Positions 43,286-59,205 are shown, numbered from the stretch's first letter. The stretch is DNA of 64,000 bases from Anaeromyxobacter terrae (GCF_022690685.1 NZ_JALCYY010000020.1:22625-86624); one strand, 5' to 3'. Translations and numbers: made by a program. Notes: generated from the letters alone by a model not told the origin.

Positions 43286-44235
43286 GGAGTCACTCCGGCG
43301 AGGGCCTTCTCGTCGATCTCGATGCGGGCACGCTCGCGCAGGGCCTTGAGATAACCGTCCTGGGCCCGCGCGCGCTTCTCGCGGGTGAGCTTCTCGGCGA
43401 TCTCGGCCCGCGCCTGGTCGAGGGTGCGCCGGGCCGCGGCGCGCCGGTCGACCACCTTGAAGATGTGGAAGCCGTAAGGCGAGGGGGTGACGTCGCTCAC
43501 CTTGTTGAGCGGCAGCGTGAAGGTGACGTCGAAGACCTCCGGGAACCCGGAGCCGCGCCCGATGTAGCCGAGGTCGCCGCCGGCCTTGCCCTCCGGGGCG
43601 ATCGACGACTTGCGCGCGACCTCCGCGAAGGTCTGGGGGTTCCTGCGGAGGCGGTCGCGGATCGCGAGCGCCTCCTCCTTGGTCGAGACGACCACCTGGA
43701 GCACGTGCACCCTCTCCGGCTCCTCGAACTCCGCCGCGTGGTCCGCGTAGTAGCGCTGGATCTCTGCGTCGGCGACCTGCACCTGCGGGAACACCTGCTC
43801 CTCGAAGAGCCGCTCGATGGTGAGCTGGTCCTTGAGCCGACCCTTGAGGTCGGCCTGGCCGAGGCGCTGCTGGGCGAGGAGGTCGTCGAAGTTCGAGCCG
43901 GGGTACTCGGCGCGCACCCGCAGGAACGCGCGCTCGACCTGGTCCTGGCCCACGACGATGGACCGGGCGCGCGCCTCCTGGAGGAGGAGCGCCCGATCCA
44001 CCAGCTCGTCGAGGATGCCGCGGCGGAGCGTGTCCCCCCCCTCGGCCTGCGCCTCGCCGGCGCGCGCCTCGCGCAGCTCGCGCGCGAGCACCTCGGCGCC
44101 GATGGGCTCGCCGTTCACGAGCGCCACGGGGCGCGGCGCGGGCGGCGCGTCCTTCTTCGCGCCGCCGCACCGGCCGCAGCCCGCGCCGGCGAGGACGCCG
44201 AGCGCGACGAGCGGGATGAGGAGCCTCGCGCGCAC
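43282..44235 (-). CDS. Parvulin-type peptidyl-prolyl isomerase lipoprotein
   Basis: 317 aa. The N-terminal signal ends in the lipobox LAGAGC near residue 20. A SurA_N-like helical region is followed by a parvulin domain at about residues 180-275 (RVHVLQVVVSTKEEA, GGDLGYIGRGSGFPEVFDVT, YGFHIFKVVDRR). The GTG start at 44235 lies 2 nt after the previous gene, so the three PPIases form one transcriptional unit. Probably anchored on the periplasmic side. Confidence 0.88.
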   Translation of the reverse strand: MRARLLIPLVALGVLAGAGCGRCGGAKKDAPPAPRPVALVNGEPIGAEVLARELREARAGEAQAEGGDTLRRGILDELVDRALLLQEARARSIVVGQDQVERAFLRVRAEYPGSNFDDLLAQQRLGQADLKGRLKDQLTIERLFEEQVFPQVQVADAEIQRYYADHAAEFEEPERVHVLQVVVSTKEEALAIRDRLRRNPQTFAEVARKSSIAPEGKAGGDLGYIGRGSGFPEVFDVTFTLPLNKVSDVTPSPYGFHIFKVVDRRAAARRTLDQARAEIAEKLTREKRARAQDGYLKALRERARIEIDEKALAGVTP

Positions 44236-44237
44236 GC

Positions 44238-45242
44238 CTACTTCGCCGGCGGCGGGACGGGGGTCGCGCTCGGCATCGGGCCGTGGGGCATGACCCCCGT
44301 CATCCCGGTGCCCGGCATCCCGGGGGCGCCCGGCGCGGCGGCGGAGACCTCCACCGCCTCGAGCGCCTTCTCGTCGACCGAGATCTTCGCCTCGTCCTTG
44401 AGGCGCTTCAGCCACTCGTCGAACTCCTTCGTCTTCTTCTCGCGGTAGAGCTTGTTCGCGATCTGCGCCTTCACCTGATCGAAGGAGCGGTTCAGCTCCT
44501 CCTGCTGGGCGGTGAGCTTCAGGAGGTAGAGGCCCTTCGGCGTCTGGACGACGTCCGAGGTCTGCCCGGCGGAGAGCGCGAAGGCGGCGTCGGCGAGCTC
44601 CTTCGAGTAGGCCGCCGTGAGCTCCTCGTGCGACTTGTACTGCAGGTCGCCGCCGGCGTTCTTCGTGGCGGCGTCCTCGGAGTACTGCGCGACCGCCTGG
44701 TTGAAGGCGAGCGGGTTCTTCTTCTCGTCGGCCTTGATCTTGGCGAGCGCGGCCTTCGCGGCGGCGAGCTTCTTCGCGCGCTCCGGCGAGCCGGCCGGCG
44801 CCTCGAACACCACCGCGGCGACGCGCACGCGCTTCGGGCGGAAGTAGTCCGGCTTGTGCTCGTCGTAGTACTTCTGGAGCTCGGGCTCGGGGACTTCCTT
44901 CGCGCGCTCGAGGTCCTGGAAGTTCTTCTGGACGAGCTTCTGGACCATGATCTTCTTCAGGGTCATCTGCACGTCGGGGTCCGTCGCGAGCCCCTGCTTC
45001 TCGGCCTCCCGCGCGAGCACCTCGAAGCGGATGAGGTTGTCGAGGAACTCCTTCTTCCGCTCGAGGGTCGAGTAGCGCGCGCGGATGAACGGCGACTGCT
45101 CGTCGAGGCGGGCCTTGAACTCATCGGCCGTGATGGTGACCCCGTTGCCCTTCGCGATCACGGGGCCGGACTTCTTGTCCTTCGGCGACTGGCAGGCGAC
45201 GGCGAGCGCGCAGAGGCCGATGACGAGGGAACGGCGCAGCAT
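44238..45242 (-). CDS. Parvulin-type peptidyl-prolyl isomerase lipoprotein
   Basis: 334 aa. The ATG at 45242 gives a signal peptide with lipobox LAVAC near residue 17. The N-terminal helical part contains RYSTLERKKEFLDNLIRFEV, the parvulin domain is at about 140-250 (RVRVAAVVFEAPA, AGGDLQYKSHEEL, KGLYLLKLTAQQEE), and the tail is Pro/Met/Gly-rich. First of the three PPIase genes; 247 nt of spacer separates it from mfd on the same strand. Confidence 0.88.
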   Translation of the reverse strand: MLRRSLVIGLCALAVACQSPKDKKSGPVIAKGNGVTITADEFKARLDEQSPFIRARYSTLERKKEFLDNLIRFEVLAREAEKQGLATDPDVQMTLKKIMVQKLVQKNFQDLERAKEVPEPELQKYYDEHKPDYFRPKRVRVAAVVFEAPAGSPERAKKLAAAKAALAKIKADEKKNPLAFNQAVAQYSEDAATKNAGGDLQYKSHEELTAAYSKELADAAFALSAGQTSDVVQTPKGLYLLKLTAQQEELNRSFDQVKAQIANKLYREKKTKEFDEWLKRLKDEAKISVDEKALEAVEVSAAAPGAPGMPGTGMTGVMPHGPMPSATPVPPPAK

Positions 45243-45489
45243 GCGGGTGCTCCTTCGGGAAGATGTGCGGAAAAGGCCGGTCAGCCAACGCAGGACCACG
45301 CCCCGTTCTTCCCTGCCGGGGGCCCGGGCGCTGGCTTGGAGCGGCTGAAAAGAGCACGGAACGAGGGGGGGATCAAGGACGCGACGCACCCGCGCGAGGC
45401 CCCGCCGCATCCCCTGCGCCCGGGCGCGCACCCGCGGTCGAAACGCCTTTCATGGCGGCCGCTTGCCGGGGCGGCCGGCGCGCCGCCGC

Positions 45490-49284
<3,795 letters not shown>

Positions 49285-49588
49285 CTTACTTGCGACGCCG
49301 CCCGGGGGGCGCGCCGCGTTTCATGCCCGCTCGGGACGCGGTCAAAAGGAAGAGGCGCCGGGCTCAACGGACGACCTTCGCCGTGCTCGCGCCGCCGCAG
49401 TCGCTCGCCCCCTGGGGAGCGTTCGCGACTTCGGAGGAGCGTTCACGCCGATCCTCGCCGTGCCCGACGCCTCAGCCCAGATCCTAACGCCCCCCCTCTC
49501 ACCGCGCCCGCTGCGCCACCTGCTTCCTTGATCGCTCTCTGGGGCACCGCTACACTCGGACCAGCCCTGGAACGCCGTCGAGGCACCC
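49285..49588. other. Divergent intergenic region between mfd and a TPR lipoprotein gene
   Basis: 304 nt with no gene. Its right end carries the promoter candidate at 49528-49556 for the lipoprotein-hrcA-grpE-dnaK run. No clear mfd promoter and no CIRCE element (TTAGCACTC-N9-GAGTGCTAA) is visible. Confidence 0.6.
49528..49556 (+). promoter_or_regulatory. Putative promoter of the TPR lipoprotein-hrcA operon
   Basis: TTGATC (49528-49533), 17-nt spacer, TACACT (49551-49556). About 33 nt before the GTG of the lipoprotein gene. Confidence 0.5.
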
Positions 49589-50299
49589 GTGCGGCATTCG
49601 ATCACTCGCTCCTCCATCGCTGCGGCCCTCGCGTCGCTCGCTCTCGCTGCGTGCGGCGGGGCGGAGCCTCGCCCGGCCGCTCGCGAGGATGCCGCCCCCA
49701 TGCTCGCCACGCTCGCGAGCCCGCCGGGCGCCGGCTCGGAGCGCGTCCGGGCGGGCGACCTCTCGGGCGCCCGGGCGTCCTTCGAGGCGTCGCTCGCCCA
49801 GGATCCCGATCGCCTCGCCGCGCTCAACGACCTCGCGGTGAGCTACCTGCTCGAGGGGCACGCAGACGCGGCTCGGCGGCTGCTCGACGAGGTCGTCGCG
49901 AGCGGCAAGCCACGCGAGCAGCAGGCGGCGCTCGTGAACCTCGGCGAGCTGTACGCGGCGGAGGGCTACGTCTCCGCGGCCCAGGCGTACCTCGAGACGG
50001 CGCGCGCCATCGACGCCGCGCGACCCGAGCCCTGGTACGCGATCGCCCTGCTCGCCGACGGGCGCGGCGAGCTGGGTCCCGCGCACGCGGCGCTCGCCGA
50101 GGCCCTGCGGCTCGACGACGGCGGTGCGGCGCGGGCGGCGTTCGCTTACGTGTATCCGGAGGAGCGCGCCCACCTCGAGGCGCTCGTCGCCGAGGCGGCG
50201 GGCGACCGAGCGCTCGCGGGCGCGCGCTGGCGAGAGCTCTCCGGGAGCCGCTTCGCGGCCCTCGCCGCGGCTGCGGAGAGGCACCTCGCCGGCGAATAG
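49589..50299 (+). CDS. TPR-repeat lipoprotein upstream of hrcA
   Basis: 236 aa with a GTG start. The signal peptide ends in the lipobox LALAAC near residue 22. At least three TPR-like helical pairs follow: GDLSGARASFEASLAQDPDR, GHADAARRLLDEVVASGKPR and GYVSAAQAYLETARAIDAAR. Its stop is 6 nt before hrcA, so a surface or periplasmic adaptor seems to share a transcript with the heat-shock repressor. Function unknown. Confidence 0.8.
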   Translation: MRHSITRSSIAAALASLALAACGGAEPRPAAREDAAPMLATLASPPGAGSERVRAGDLSGARASFEASLAQDPDRLAALNDLAVSYLLEGHADAARRLLDEVVASGKPREQQAALVNLGELYAAEGYVSAAQAYLETARAIDAARPEPWYAIALLADGRGELGPAHAALAEALRLDDGGAARAAFAYVYPEERAHLEALVAEAAGDRALAGARWRELSGSRFAALAAAAERHLAGE

Positions 50300-50305
50300 G
50301 CGGAA

Positions 50306-51370
50306 GTGATGCCGGGGCCCACGGGCGAGCTGGACAGACGCGAGCGCGAGATCCTCCGCGCGCTCGTCCAGGACTACATCCAGACCGGCGAGCCGGTCGC
50401 GAGCCAGCCGCTGCTCGCGCGCCACGAGCTCGACTGCTCGCCGGCGACCGTCCGCTCGGTGATGGGCGACCTCGAGGAGCTCGGCTTCCTGGAGAAGCCG
50501 CACGCCTCCTCGGGCCGGATCCCCACCGAGCGCGGCTACCGGCTCTACGTCGACTCGCTCCTCAAGGTGCGCCCGCCGTCGGCGCAGGATCGGGATCGGA
50601 TCGAGCGGCTCGCGCACGCCGCGAGCGACGTGGGGCAGCTCCTCGAGAGCACCGCCGACCTCCTCCACTCGCTCTCGCACCACGCCGGCGTCGTCACGAC
50701 GCCGCGCCCGAGGGCCGATCCCGTCCGCCAGGTGGAGTTCGTGCGGCTGCGCGAGAACCGGGTGCTCGCGGTGTTCGTCTCCGAGGCGGGGATCGTCACG
50801 AACAAGCTCGTGCAGCTCGAGTTCCCCATGGCGGCGGCGGACCTCGAGCGCGCGGCGCACTACCTGAACGAGAAGATCCAGGCGCTCGCGGCGGCGGCGG
50901 AGACGCTCCCCGCCGTGCGCGAGCAGATCCTCGCCGACATGCGCGCCGACCAGAGCGCGCTGCACGACCTCCTCCAGATGGCGCTCTCGCTCGCGGAGCA
51001 GACCTTCGCGCCGGGGGAGGAGCGGGTGCTCGTCGACGGCGAGGAGAGCTTCCTCGACGCGCCAGAGTTCGCGAACGTGCGCAAGGCCCGGGCGCTGCTC
51101 AAGGCGTTCGCCGAGAAGGACCGCATCCTGCGCGTGCTCGACCGCGTGCTCACCTCGCAGGAGGTGCAGATCTTCATCGGCGCGGAGAGCGAGTTCGCGG
51201 TGGTGCCGGACGTCTCGGTCATCGCCGCGCCGTACGGGCGCGGCGATCACGTGCTCGGAACGCTCGCGGTGGTGGGCCCGACGCGCATGAACTACGCGCG
51301 CGTCATACCGCTCGTGGATCTCACCGCGCGCCACATCTCGCGCGCGCTCGCGGCGCTGTCGGACGGCTAG
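50306..51370 (+). CDS. hrcA: Heat-inducible transcription repressor HrcA
   Basis: Repressor that binds CIRCE operators at dnaK and groE operons. 354 aa. The N-terminal winged helix includes [40 protein letters not shown] and the family [18 protein letters not shown] motif (here [19 protein letters not shown]). The GAF-like dimerisation domain ends [16 protein letters not shown]. Start at GTG 50306 or ATG 50309. No CIRCE is visible upstream or before grpE. Confidence 0.95.
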   Translation: MMPGPTGELDRREREILRALVQDYIQTGEPVASQPLLARHELDCSPATVRSVMGDLEELGFLEKPHASSGRIPTERGYRLYVDSLLKVRPPSAQDRDRIERLAHAASDVGQLLESTADLLHSLSHHAGVVTTPRPRADPVRQVEFVRLRENRVLAVFVSEAGIVTNKLVQLEFPMAAADLERAAHYLNEKIQALAAAAETLPAVREQILADMRADQSALHDLLQMALSLAEQTFAPGEERVLVDGEESFLDAPEFANVRKARALLKAFAEKDRILRVLDRVLTSQEVQIFIGAESEFAVVPDVSVIAAPYGRGDHVLGTLAVVGPTRMNYARVIPLVDLTARHISRALAALSDG

Positions 51371-51531
51371 CGGGACCGGCGCACACGGACCGCGCGTCCG
51401 GGCTCGCTCCTCGCGGCGCAAACCTTGTTCCGCCCGTCGAGCCCGTGCCATGATGACCGGCGAGCGCGCGCGCGCGCGGCGCGAGGCGCGCCGGCCGCGT
51501 CGCGGGCCCCTTCGGATCACGATCGCGAGCG

Positions 51532-52215
51532 ATGGCCGACACCCACGACAAAGGTGCCTTCCGGGCGGACATTCCCCTCGACGCCGTCGAGGAGGCGCTC
51601 CGCTCCGTCGAGCGGATCTCGGGGGGCGAGGCCCAGCCCGAGGCGGTGCCGCTCGAGGTGGAGGGCGCGCCCGCCGAGCCCGCCGAGCCCGCCGAGCCCG
51701 GCGAGCTCGAGCGGGTGCGGGCGGAGCTCGAGCTCTCCCAGGCGAAGGGGCGCGAGGTGCTCGAGAAGCTCCGCGCCGAGCACGAGAAGCTGCTCCGCGC
51801 CGCCGCCGATCTCGACAACTACAAGAAGCGCGCGGCGCGGGAGCGCGAGGAGGTGCAGCGCTTCGGGATCGAGAAGGTGGTGAAGGACGTCCTGCCCGTG
51901 CTCGACGGCCTCGACCGCGCGCTCGCCGCGGCGCCCGAGGGCGACGCGCTCGCGAAGGGCGTGCGGCTCGTGCGGACCACCTTCGAGCAGGCGCTCGCGA
52001 GGCACGGCGTCACCGCCTTCAGCGCGATGGGCGAGCGCTTCGACCCGGCCGTGCACGAGGCGCTCCTCCAGGTCGCGACCGACGCGGAGCCGCCGGGGAC
52101 GGTGGTCCTCGAGCACGCGCGGGGGTTCAAGCTCAACGACCGGCTCGTCCGGCCGGCGATGGTGGGCGTGGCGATCGCGGCGCCCCCTCCGGCCGCGGGC
52201 GCGAAGGAAGGGTGA
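51532..52215 (+). CDS. grpE: Nucleotide exchange factor GrpE
   Basis: Releases ADP from DnaK. 227 aa: an acidic Glu/Pro-rich N-terminus, a long coiled coil ([20 protein letters not shown] onward), the [19 protein letters not shown] hinge, and a beta-wing C-terminus ([35 protein letters not shown]). 161 nt after hrcA and 7 nt before dnaK. Confidence 0.95.
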   Translation: MADTHDKGAFRADIPLDAVEEALRSVERISGGEAQPEAVPLEVEGAPAEPAEPAEPGELERVRAELELSQAKGREVLEKLRAEHEKLLRAAADLDNYKKRAAREREEVQRFGIEKVVKDVLPVLDGLDRALAAAPEGDALAKGVRLVRTTFEQALARHGVTAFSAMGERFDPAVHEALLQVATDAEPPGTVVLEHARGFKLNDRLVRPAMVGVAIAAPPPAAGAKEG

Positions 52216-52222
52216 TCGATCG

Positions 52223-54049
<1,827 letters not shown>

Positions 54050-54148
54050 CCGGCGGCCTCCACCGAGCGGGCCGAGGAGGCGAGCTCCAGCCGGCTTCCG
54101 GGGTGGCGCCCGCGCCTCACCTTTGCGGGCGAGGGCGGGCAGGCCGAA

Positions 54149-54176
54149 TTGTCAGCCCCGTTGCGTGCGTTATATT
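54149..54176 (+). promoter_or_regulatory. Putative dnaJ promoter
   Basis: TTGTCA (54149-54154), 16-nt spacer, TATATT (54171-54176); the -10 matches consensus at five of six positions. About 44 nt before the dnaJ GTG. Confidence 0.5.
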
Positions 54177-54219
54177 GCCGCCGGCGCGGGCGGTCCGCTG
54201 CGGAAGGGCGCGAAAAGAC

Positions 54220-55350
54220 GTGGATAAGCGAGACTACTACGATGTCCTGGGCGTCGAGCGCGCCGCGGACGAGCAGGCGATCAAGACCGCGTACCGGAGG
54301 CTCGCCCACAAGCTCCACCCGGACAAGAACCCGGGGGACAAGCACGCCGAGGAGCAGTTCAAGGAGGCGTCCGAGGCCTACGAGGTCCTCTCGGATCCCG
54401 ACAAGCGCGCGCGCTACGACCGGTTCGGGCACACGAACGGAGGCATGCCCGGGGCCGAGGGGTTCCCGTTCGGCGGCGGCGCCAGCATCAACGACATCTT
54501 CGGCGACATCTTCGGGGAGATGTTCGGCGGCGGCGGCGCGCGGCGGCAGCAGCGCCAGCGCACCCGCGGCTCGGACCTCCGCTACCACCTCGAGATCGGC
54601 TTCGAGGAGGCGGCGTTCGGGACGGTCGCGCGCATCACCATCCCGCGCCCGAAGGCGTGCGAGGCCTGCCACGGCTCCGGCGCGAAGCCTGGCACGGGCC
54701 CGAAGACCTGCCCGACCTGCGGCGGCGCGGGCGAGATCCGCCTCACCCAGGGCTTCTTCTCGATCGCCCGCACCTGCCACCACTGCCAGGGCTCGGGCCG
54801 CGTCATCGTCGACAAGTGCCCGGCCTGCGGCGGACAGGGCGCGCTCCGCGAGGAGGCGACCGTGGAGGTGAAGGTCCCGCCCGGCGTCGACACCGGCACG
54901 CGCCTCAAGCTCTCCGGCGAGGGCGAGCCCGCGCCGGTCGCGGGGGGCAGCCCCGGCGATCTCTACGTCGTGCTGCAGGTGCGCGACCACCCGATCTTCT
55001 CGCGCGAGGACACCGAGGTCCTCTGCGAGATGCCCATCTCCTTCGCGCAGGCGGCGCTCGGCGCGACCATCGACGTCCCCACCCTCGACGGGCCGGCGAA
55101 GCTCAAGGTCCCGGCGGGCACGCAGAGCGGGAAGGTGTTCCGCCTGAAGGGGAAGGGGATCCCCGCGCTGTCGGGCGGCGGGCGCGGCGACGAGCACGTG
55201 CGCGTCCTCGTCGAGACGCCCACCCACCTCGGCAAGGAGCAGCGCGAGCTGCTCGAGCGCTTCGCCGCGCTCTCCGGCGAGGAGACTCACCCGCAGGCGC
55301 GGAGCTTCTGGCAGAAGGTCGGCGACCTCCTGCGCGAGGCGAAGGGGTAA
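54220..55350 (+). CDS. dnaJ: Chaperone protein DnaJ (Hsp40)
   Basis: Type I Hsp40 co-chaperone that stimulates DnaK. 376 aa. The J domain (about residues 3-70) has [20 protein letters not shown] and the HPD motif in [12 protein letters not shown] Gly/Phe-rich linker follows to about 110, then the zinc domain (about 145-210) with [24 protein letters not shown] and CPACGGQG, and the C-terminal substrate domains. The GTG at 54220 is used; the frame is open upstream, but only this start matches the family. Confidence 0.95.
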   Translation: MDKRDYYDVLGVERAADEQAIKTAYRRLAHKLHPDKNPGDKHAEEQFKEASEAYEVLSDPDKRARYDRFGHTNGGMPGAEGFPFGGGASINDIFGDIFGEMFGGGGARRQQRQRTRGSDLRYHLEIGFEEAAFGTVARITIPRPKACEACHGSGAKPGTGPKTCPTCGGAGEIRLTQGFFSIARTCHHCQGSGRVIVDKCPACGGQGALREEATVEVKVPPGVDTGTRLKLSGEGEPAPVAGGSPGDLYVVLQVRDHPIFSREDTEVLCEMPISFAQAALGATIDVPTLDGPAKLKVPAGTQSGKVFRLKGKGIPALSGGGRGDEHVRVLVETPTHLGKEQRELLERFAALSGEETHPQARSFWQKVGDLLREAKG

Positions 55351-55560
55351 CTTCCACGCAAGGCGCACGAGCCCGGAGCCGAGGCGGGCAACCGCAGCGA
55401 CGCGCGCCGAGGCGCTCCTTCGACGGGAGCCGCGCACAGCGGCGCCTGGCAGTGCGCCGCAGGCGCAAGGAGCGAGGACGCCCGCCGCAGGCCCGGGATC
55501 GTGCGCCGAGCCGGGGAATCTGTTCCCACCCTGCGGGTTCCGCAGTAGATCGGGGTTCCC

Positions 55561-57627
55561 ATGCGCGTCGCCGCCCGGAAGGTGCTCGCTTTCCTGTTCC
55601 TCGCCCTCGCCGCCTGCCCGAAGCGGGTGGTCGTGAACGGCCAGGAGATGTCGGTCGAGGACGCGGACGCGCTCGCGCGCCGCGACCTCGAGGGCGTGCG
55701 CGCCGAGGGGAAGGGCCTGCCGCCCGCCCAGGCCGCGGCGCGGCTCGAGGCGTTCGCGGCGCGCTACCGCGGCGTGCCGGCCGGTGGCGACGCGCTGCAC
55801 GAGGCGGCGGAGCTCCGGCGCGCGGCGGGCGATCCGGCCCGCGCGGCCGAGGACCTCCGCACGCTGCTCGGCGAGCACCCGCTCCACCCGCGCGCGGTCC
55901 AGGCGAAGTACCTGCTCGCCCTCTCCGACATCGAGCTCGGGCGGACCCGCGATGGGCTCGCGAGCCTCGCCACCCTCTACGAGAAGCTCCCCGCCGAGGC
56001 TCGCCCTGGCGCGGCCGCCCGCGCCGCCGAGGCCGCGCTCGCCGCCGGCGCCGAGGCCGACGCGGTCCGCTGGCTCGCGACGCTCGCCGAGACGCAGGAC
56101 GGCGAGGCGCGGACGAAGACCCTCGCGCGCGCCACCGCGGCGGTCGACGCGCTCGGGCTCGAGGACGCCGACGGGCTGCGCCGCGCGCTCCCGCAGGACT
56201 CGCCCCTCCAGGAGCCGCTCGCGATGAAGGTCGCGCGCGTCCACCTGCACCTGCGCGACTACGCGAGCGCGGAGCAGGCGGCGCGAGAGGTGTTCCTGCG
56301 CTGGCCGCACGGGCCCTACGCGGACGACGCGAAGCGGCTCGTCGACCGGATCTCGCGCCTCACCTACGTCCGCCCGAACGTGCTCGGCGTCGCGGTCCCG
56401 CTCTCCGGCAACTACAAGCGCTGGGGCGAGGCGATCCTGCAGGGCGTCTCGCTGGCGCTCGAGGGCTCGGGCGTGAAGGTCGCGGTGCGCGACACGCGCG
56501 GCGAGCCGGACGGCGCCGCCGCGGCGCTCGAGGCGCTCGTGCTGGAGGAGGGCGCCATCGCGGTGGTGGGTGGCGTCACGAACGCCGAGGGCGAGCGGGC
56601 GGCCGCGGCCGCCGAGGAGCTGCAGATCCCGTTCGTCTCGCTCTCCAAGCAGGAGGGGATCACCGCCGCCGGGCCGTTCGTCTTCCAGAACATGCTCACC
56701 GCGAGCGAGCAGGCGGAGGCGATCGTCGGCCTCGCCATGGGCAAGCGTGGCATGCGCCGCTTCGCCGTCCTCTACCCGTCGATGAGCTACGGCGTGGAGC
56801 TCGCGAACGCGTTCTGGGACGACCTCGAGGCGCGCGGCGGCGAGGTGCGCGCCGCCGAGACCTACGCCCCCGACCGGACCACCTTCACGCCCCTCGTGAA
56901 GAGCATGGTCGGCAAGCTCTACCTCGAGGACCGCAGCGACTGGCAGGAGCAGTCGCGCGAGATCGCCGAGAAGGAGAAGGACCCGTTCCGGCGCCGCAAG
57001 GCGCTCGAGAAGGCGCGCGAGAAGCTCCCGCCCATCGCCGACTTCGACGCGATCTTCATCCCCGACTTCGCGAAGAACGTGAAGCTCATCGCGCCCGCGC
57101 TGGCGGTCGAGGACGTCCTCACCCAGACCTGCGAGCCGGAGGCCGTCGAGAAGCTGAAGAAGCTCACCGGCCGCCCCGACCTGCGCCCCGTGCAGCTGTT
57201 CGGCGCGAACGGCTGGGGCGGCGACCCGGGGCTGTTCGACCAGTCGCCGGGCGGCGCGGGCCGCCACGTGCGCTGCGCGATCTACGTGGACGGGTTCTTC
57301 GCCGGCTCGGCGCGCCCGGGCACGAAGCGCTTCGTCGAGGCGTTCGAGCACAAGTTCCCCGGCCAGACGCCCACCATCCTCGAGGCGTCCGCCTACGACG
57401 CCGCGGGGATGGCGCGCCAGGTGATCGAGCACGATCGCGCCCAGACGCGCGCCGCCCTGCGCGACGGCCTCGCGGCGGTGCGCGGCTTCAAGGGCGCAAC
57501 CGGCGAGCTCACGATGGGGGCCGACCGGACGCCCGAGCGCGAGCTGTTCTTCCTCACCGTCGACGCGAACGGTCTCCGCGAGATGAAGCCTGAGGAGCTC
57601 GCGGGCCCCGGCGCCGGCGGGATGTAG
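55561..57627 (+). CDS. LpoA-like lipoprotein with TPR and periplasmic-binding domains
   Basis: 688 aa. The N-terminal signal with lipobox LALAAC is near residue 19. Helical TPR-like repeats (about 40-270) are followed by a type I periplasmic-binding fold (about 275-660) with LGVAVPLSGNYKRWGEAILQ, GGVTNAEGERAAAAAEEL, IPFVSLSKQEGIT and FAVLYPSMSYGVELANAFWD. The same architecture is found in LpoA-type activators of penicillin-binding proteins, but ligand-binding receptors share the second domain. 210 nt after dnaJ. Confidence 0.85.
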   Translation: MRVAARKVLAFLFLALAACPKRVVVNGQEMSVEDADALARRDLEGVRAEGKGLPPAQAAARLEAFAARYRGVPAGGDALHEAAELRRAAGDPARAAEDLRTLLGEHPLHPRAVQAKYLLALSDIELGRTRDGLASLATLYEKLPAEARPGAAARAAEAALAAGAEADAVRWLATLAETQDGEARTKTLARATAAVDALGLEDADGLRRALPQDSPLQEPLAMKVARVHLHLRDYASAEQAAREVFLRWPHGPYADDAKRLVDRISRLTYVRPNVLGVAVPLSGNYKRWGEAILQGVSLALEGSGVKVAVRDTRGEPDGAAAALEALVLEEGAIAVVGGVTNAEGERAAAAAEELQIPFVSLSKQEGITAAGPFVFQNMLTASEQAEAIVGLAMGKRGMRRFAVLYPSMSYGVELANAFWDDLEARGGEVRAAETYAPDRTTFTPLVKSMVGKLYLEDRSDWQEQSREIAEKEKDPFRRRKALEKAREKLPPIADFDAIFIPDFAKNVKLIAPALAVEDVLTQTCEPEAVEKLKKLTGRPDLRPVQLFGANGWGGDPGLFDQSPGGAGRHVRCAIYVDGFFAGSARPGTKRFVEAFEHKFPGQTPTILEASAYDAAGMARQVIEHDRAQTRAALRDGLAAVRGFKGATGELTMGADRTPERELFFLTVDANGLREMKPEELAGPGAGGM

Positions 57628-57757
57628 CCTCTCCCCGCGCGTCCCCCGCCTGCAGGTGCACTTGCGAGCGTCCTCTCCGCTCGGGATGGGGGCCGCCCCG
57701 GAGCGGGCGCCTGCCTGCCCGTGCCCGCGCCCGGGGCCGCCACTAGCTTGTCTGGGG

Positions 57758-58726
57758 ATGGACGACGTCCTCGTGCGGCCCCGGCCGCGAGCCCGCTTCC
57801 CCGCGGCGAACCTCGCGCTCTTCCTCGCGACGCTCGCGACGACGGGATGGGCGGGGCTGCTCTTCTCGCCCGCCGCGGCGGACGTGCGCACCATCGGCGA
57901 GCTCCTCGGGCGCGTCCGCGATGCGCCGGCCGTGCTCCTCGAGGGGCTCCCCTTCGCGCTCTCGCTCGTCGGCATCCTCTTCACCCACGAGATGGGCCAC
58001 TACCTGCTCGCCCGCCGCGCGCGCGTGGACACGACGCTGCCGTACTTCATCCCCGTTCCCTTCGGCGTCGGCACGCTCGGGGCGGTGATCCGCATGCGCT
58101 CGCCGATCCCGTCCCGGCGCGCGCTCCTCGACATCGGCGCCTCGGGCCCGCTCGCCGGGCTCCTCGTGGCGCTCCCGCTGCTCGTGTGGGGGCTCGCGCA
58201 CTCCGAGGTCCAGGCGGTCTCGGCGGCGAGCTCGCCCGTCTCACCGTTCGGGATGCTCCTCTCCTGGCTCTCGGGCCGACCGTCGCCGGAGGGCACGGGC
58301 GAGGTGATCCACTTCGGCCACAGCCTCCTCACGCTCGCCGCACAGCGGCTCGTCGTCGGCCCGCTCGCGCCCGGCACCGACGTCGTGATGCACCCCGTGG
58401 CCGTCGCCGCCTCGCTCGGCCTCCTCGTCACCGCGCTGAACCTCGTGCCGGCCGGGCAGCTCGACGGCGGCCACGTGCTCTACGCGCTCTTCGGCCGCCG
58501 GCGCGCGCACGTCCTCGCGCGCGTCACGAGCGCCGGGCTGCTCCTCGCCGGAGTCTTCGGCTCCTGGAGCTGGCTCATCTGGTGGTTCCTCACCCGCTTC
58601 GTGGTCGGGCTCGGCCACCCGGCCGCGCTCGAGGAGGAGCCGCTCGGGCCGGGCCGGCGGGCGATCGCGATCCTGTCACTGCTCCTGTTCTTCGCGACCT
58701 TCGTCCCCGTCCCCATCTCGTTCTAG
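57758..58726 (+). CDS. Site-2-protease family (M50) membrane metallopeptidase
   Basis: 322-aa intramembrane protease with about six predicted helices. Zinc motif HEMGH in LVGILFTHEMGHYLLARRA near residue 75 and the third ligand in NLVPAGQLDGGHVLYALFG near residue 235. Such enzymes release membrane-bound regulators or process membrane proteins. ATG at 57758 after GGGG. 130 nt after the LpoA-like gene; no PDZ domain is evident. Confidence 0.9.
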   Translation: MDDVLVRPRPRARFPAANLALFLATLATTGWAGLLFSPAAADVRTIGELLGRVRDAPAVLLEGLPFALSLVGILFTHEMGHYLLARRARVDTTLPYFIPVPFGVGTLGAVIRMRSPIPSRRALLDIGASGPLAGLLVALPLLVWGLAHSEVQAVSAASSPVSPFGMLLSWLSGRPSPEGTGEVIHFGHSLLTLAAQRLVVGPLAPGTDVVMHPVAVAASLGLLVTALNLVPAGQLDGGHVLYALFGRRRAHVLARVTSAGLLLAGVFGSWSWLIWWFLTRFVVGLGHPAALEEEPLGPGRRAIAILSLLLFFATFVPVPISF

Positions 58727-58803
58727 CGGGCGATCGCCAGGCCCCTCCGGTTCGCGGGACGGCGTTCGGCGCCGGGGCGTGATCGGCTAGACTCGCCGGT
58801 CCC

Positions 58804-59205
58804 ATGACGTCGCCCGACGAGACCCTCCGCGCCTCCGCGCCGGAGCCGGAGGCGGACCCCGGCGAGGCCGAGGCCTGGGCGCGCGTCGTGGCCGCATGGG
58901 AGGACGAGGCGGTGCATGGGGCCTACCTCGCGCGCTTCCACGATCTCGCCGGGCTCGCCGTCGCCGGCCGGCGCTACCGCGACGCCCTGGCCGCGCGCCC
59001 GGAGGATCCCTTCGCGGCGCGCTTCCGCGACGAGGTGATCCGCCGGGCGACGGTGCAGGGGTTCGCGCTCCTGCCGAGGAGCGCGCCCACCCCCGCCCGC
59101 TCGGTGGGGCTCCGGCGCCTCCTCCTCGTCGTCGCGGCGGCGCTCCTCGGCGCGGCCGCGTTCGCCGCTTTCCACCTCCTCGCACCGCTCGGAGCCCGAT
59201 CCTGA
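58804..59205 (+). CDS. Hypothetical protein with a C-terminal membrane helix
   Basis: 133 aa: acidic N-terminus, helical middle (AYLARFHDLAGLAVAGRRYR; DPFAARFRDEVIRRATVQGF) and one membrane helix near the C-terminus (LLLVVAAALLGAAAFAAFHL), so tail-anchored topology is likely. TAGACT at 58788 may be the -10. Its stop overlaps the next gene as CTGA. No family recognised. Confidence 0.7.
   Translation: MTSPDETLRASAPEPEADPGEAEAWARVVAAWEDEAVHGAYLARFHDLAGLAVAGRRYRDALAARPEDPFAARFRDEVIRRATVQGFALLPRSAPTPARSVGLRRLLLVVAAALLGAAAFAAFHLLAPLGARS

Noticed and set aside
55351..55560. Possible RNA gene or small ORF between dnaJ and the LpoA-like gene
   Set aside because: Only short imperfect palindromes are visible; no tRNA-like fold, start with ribosome binding site or known motif.
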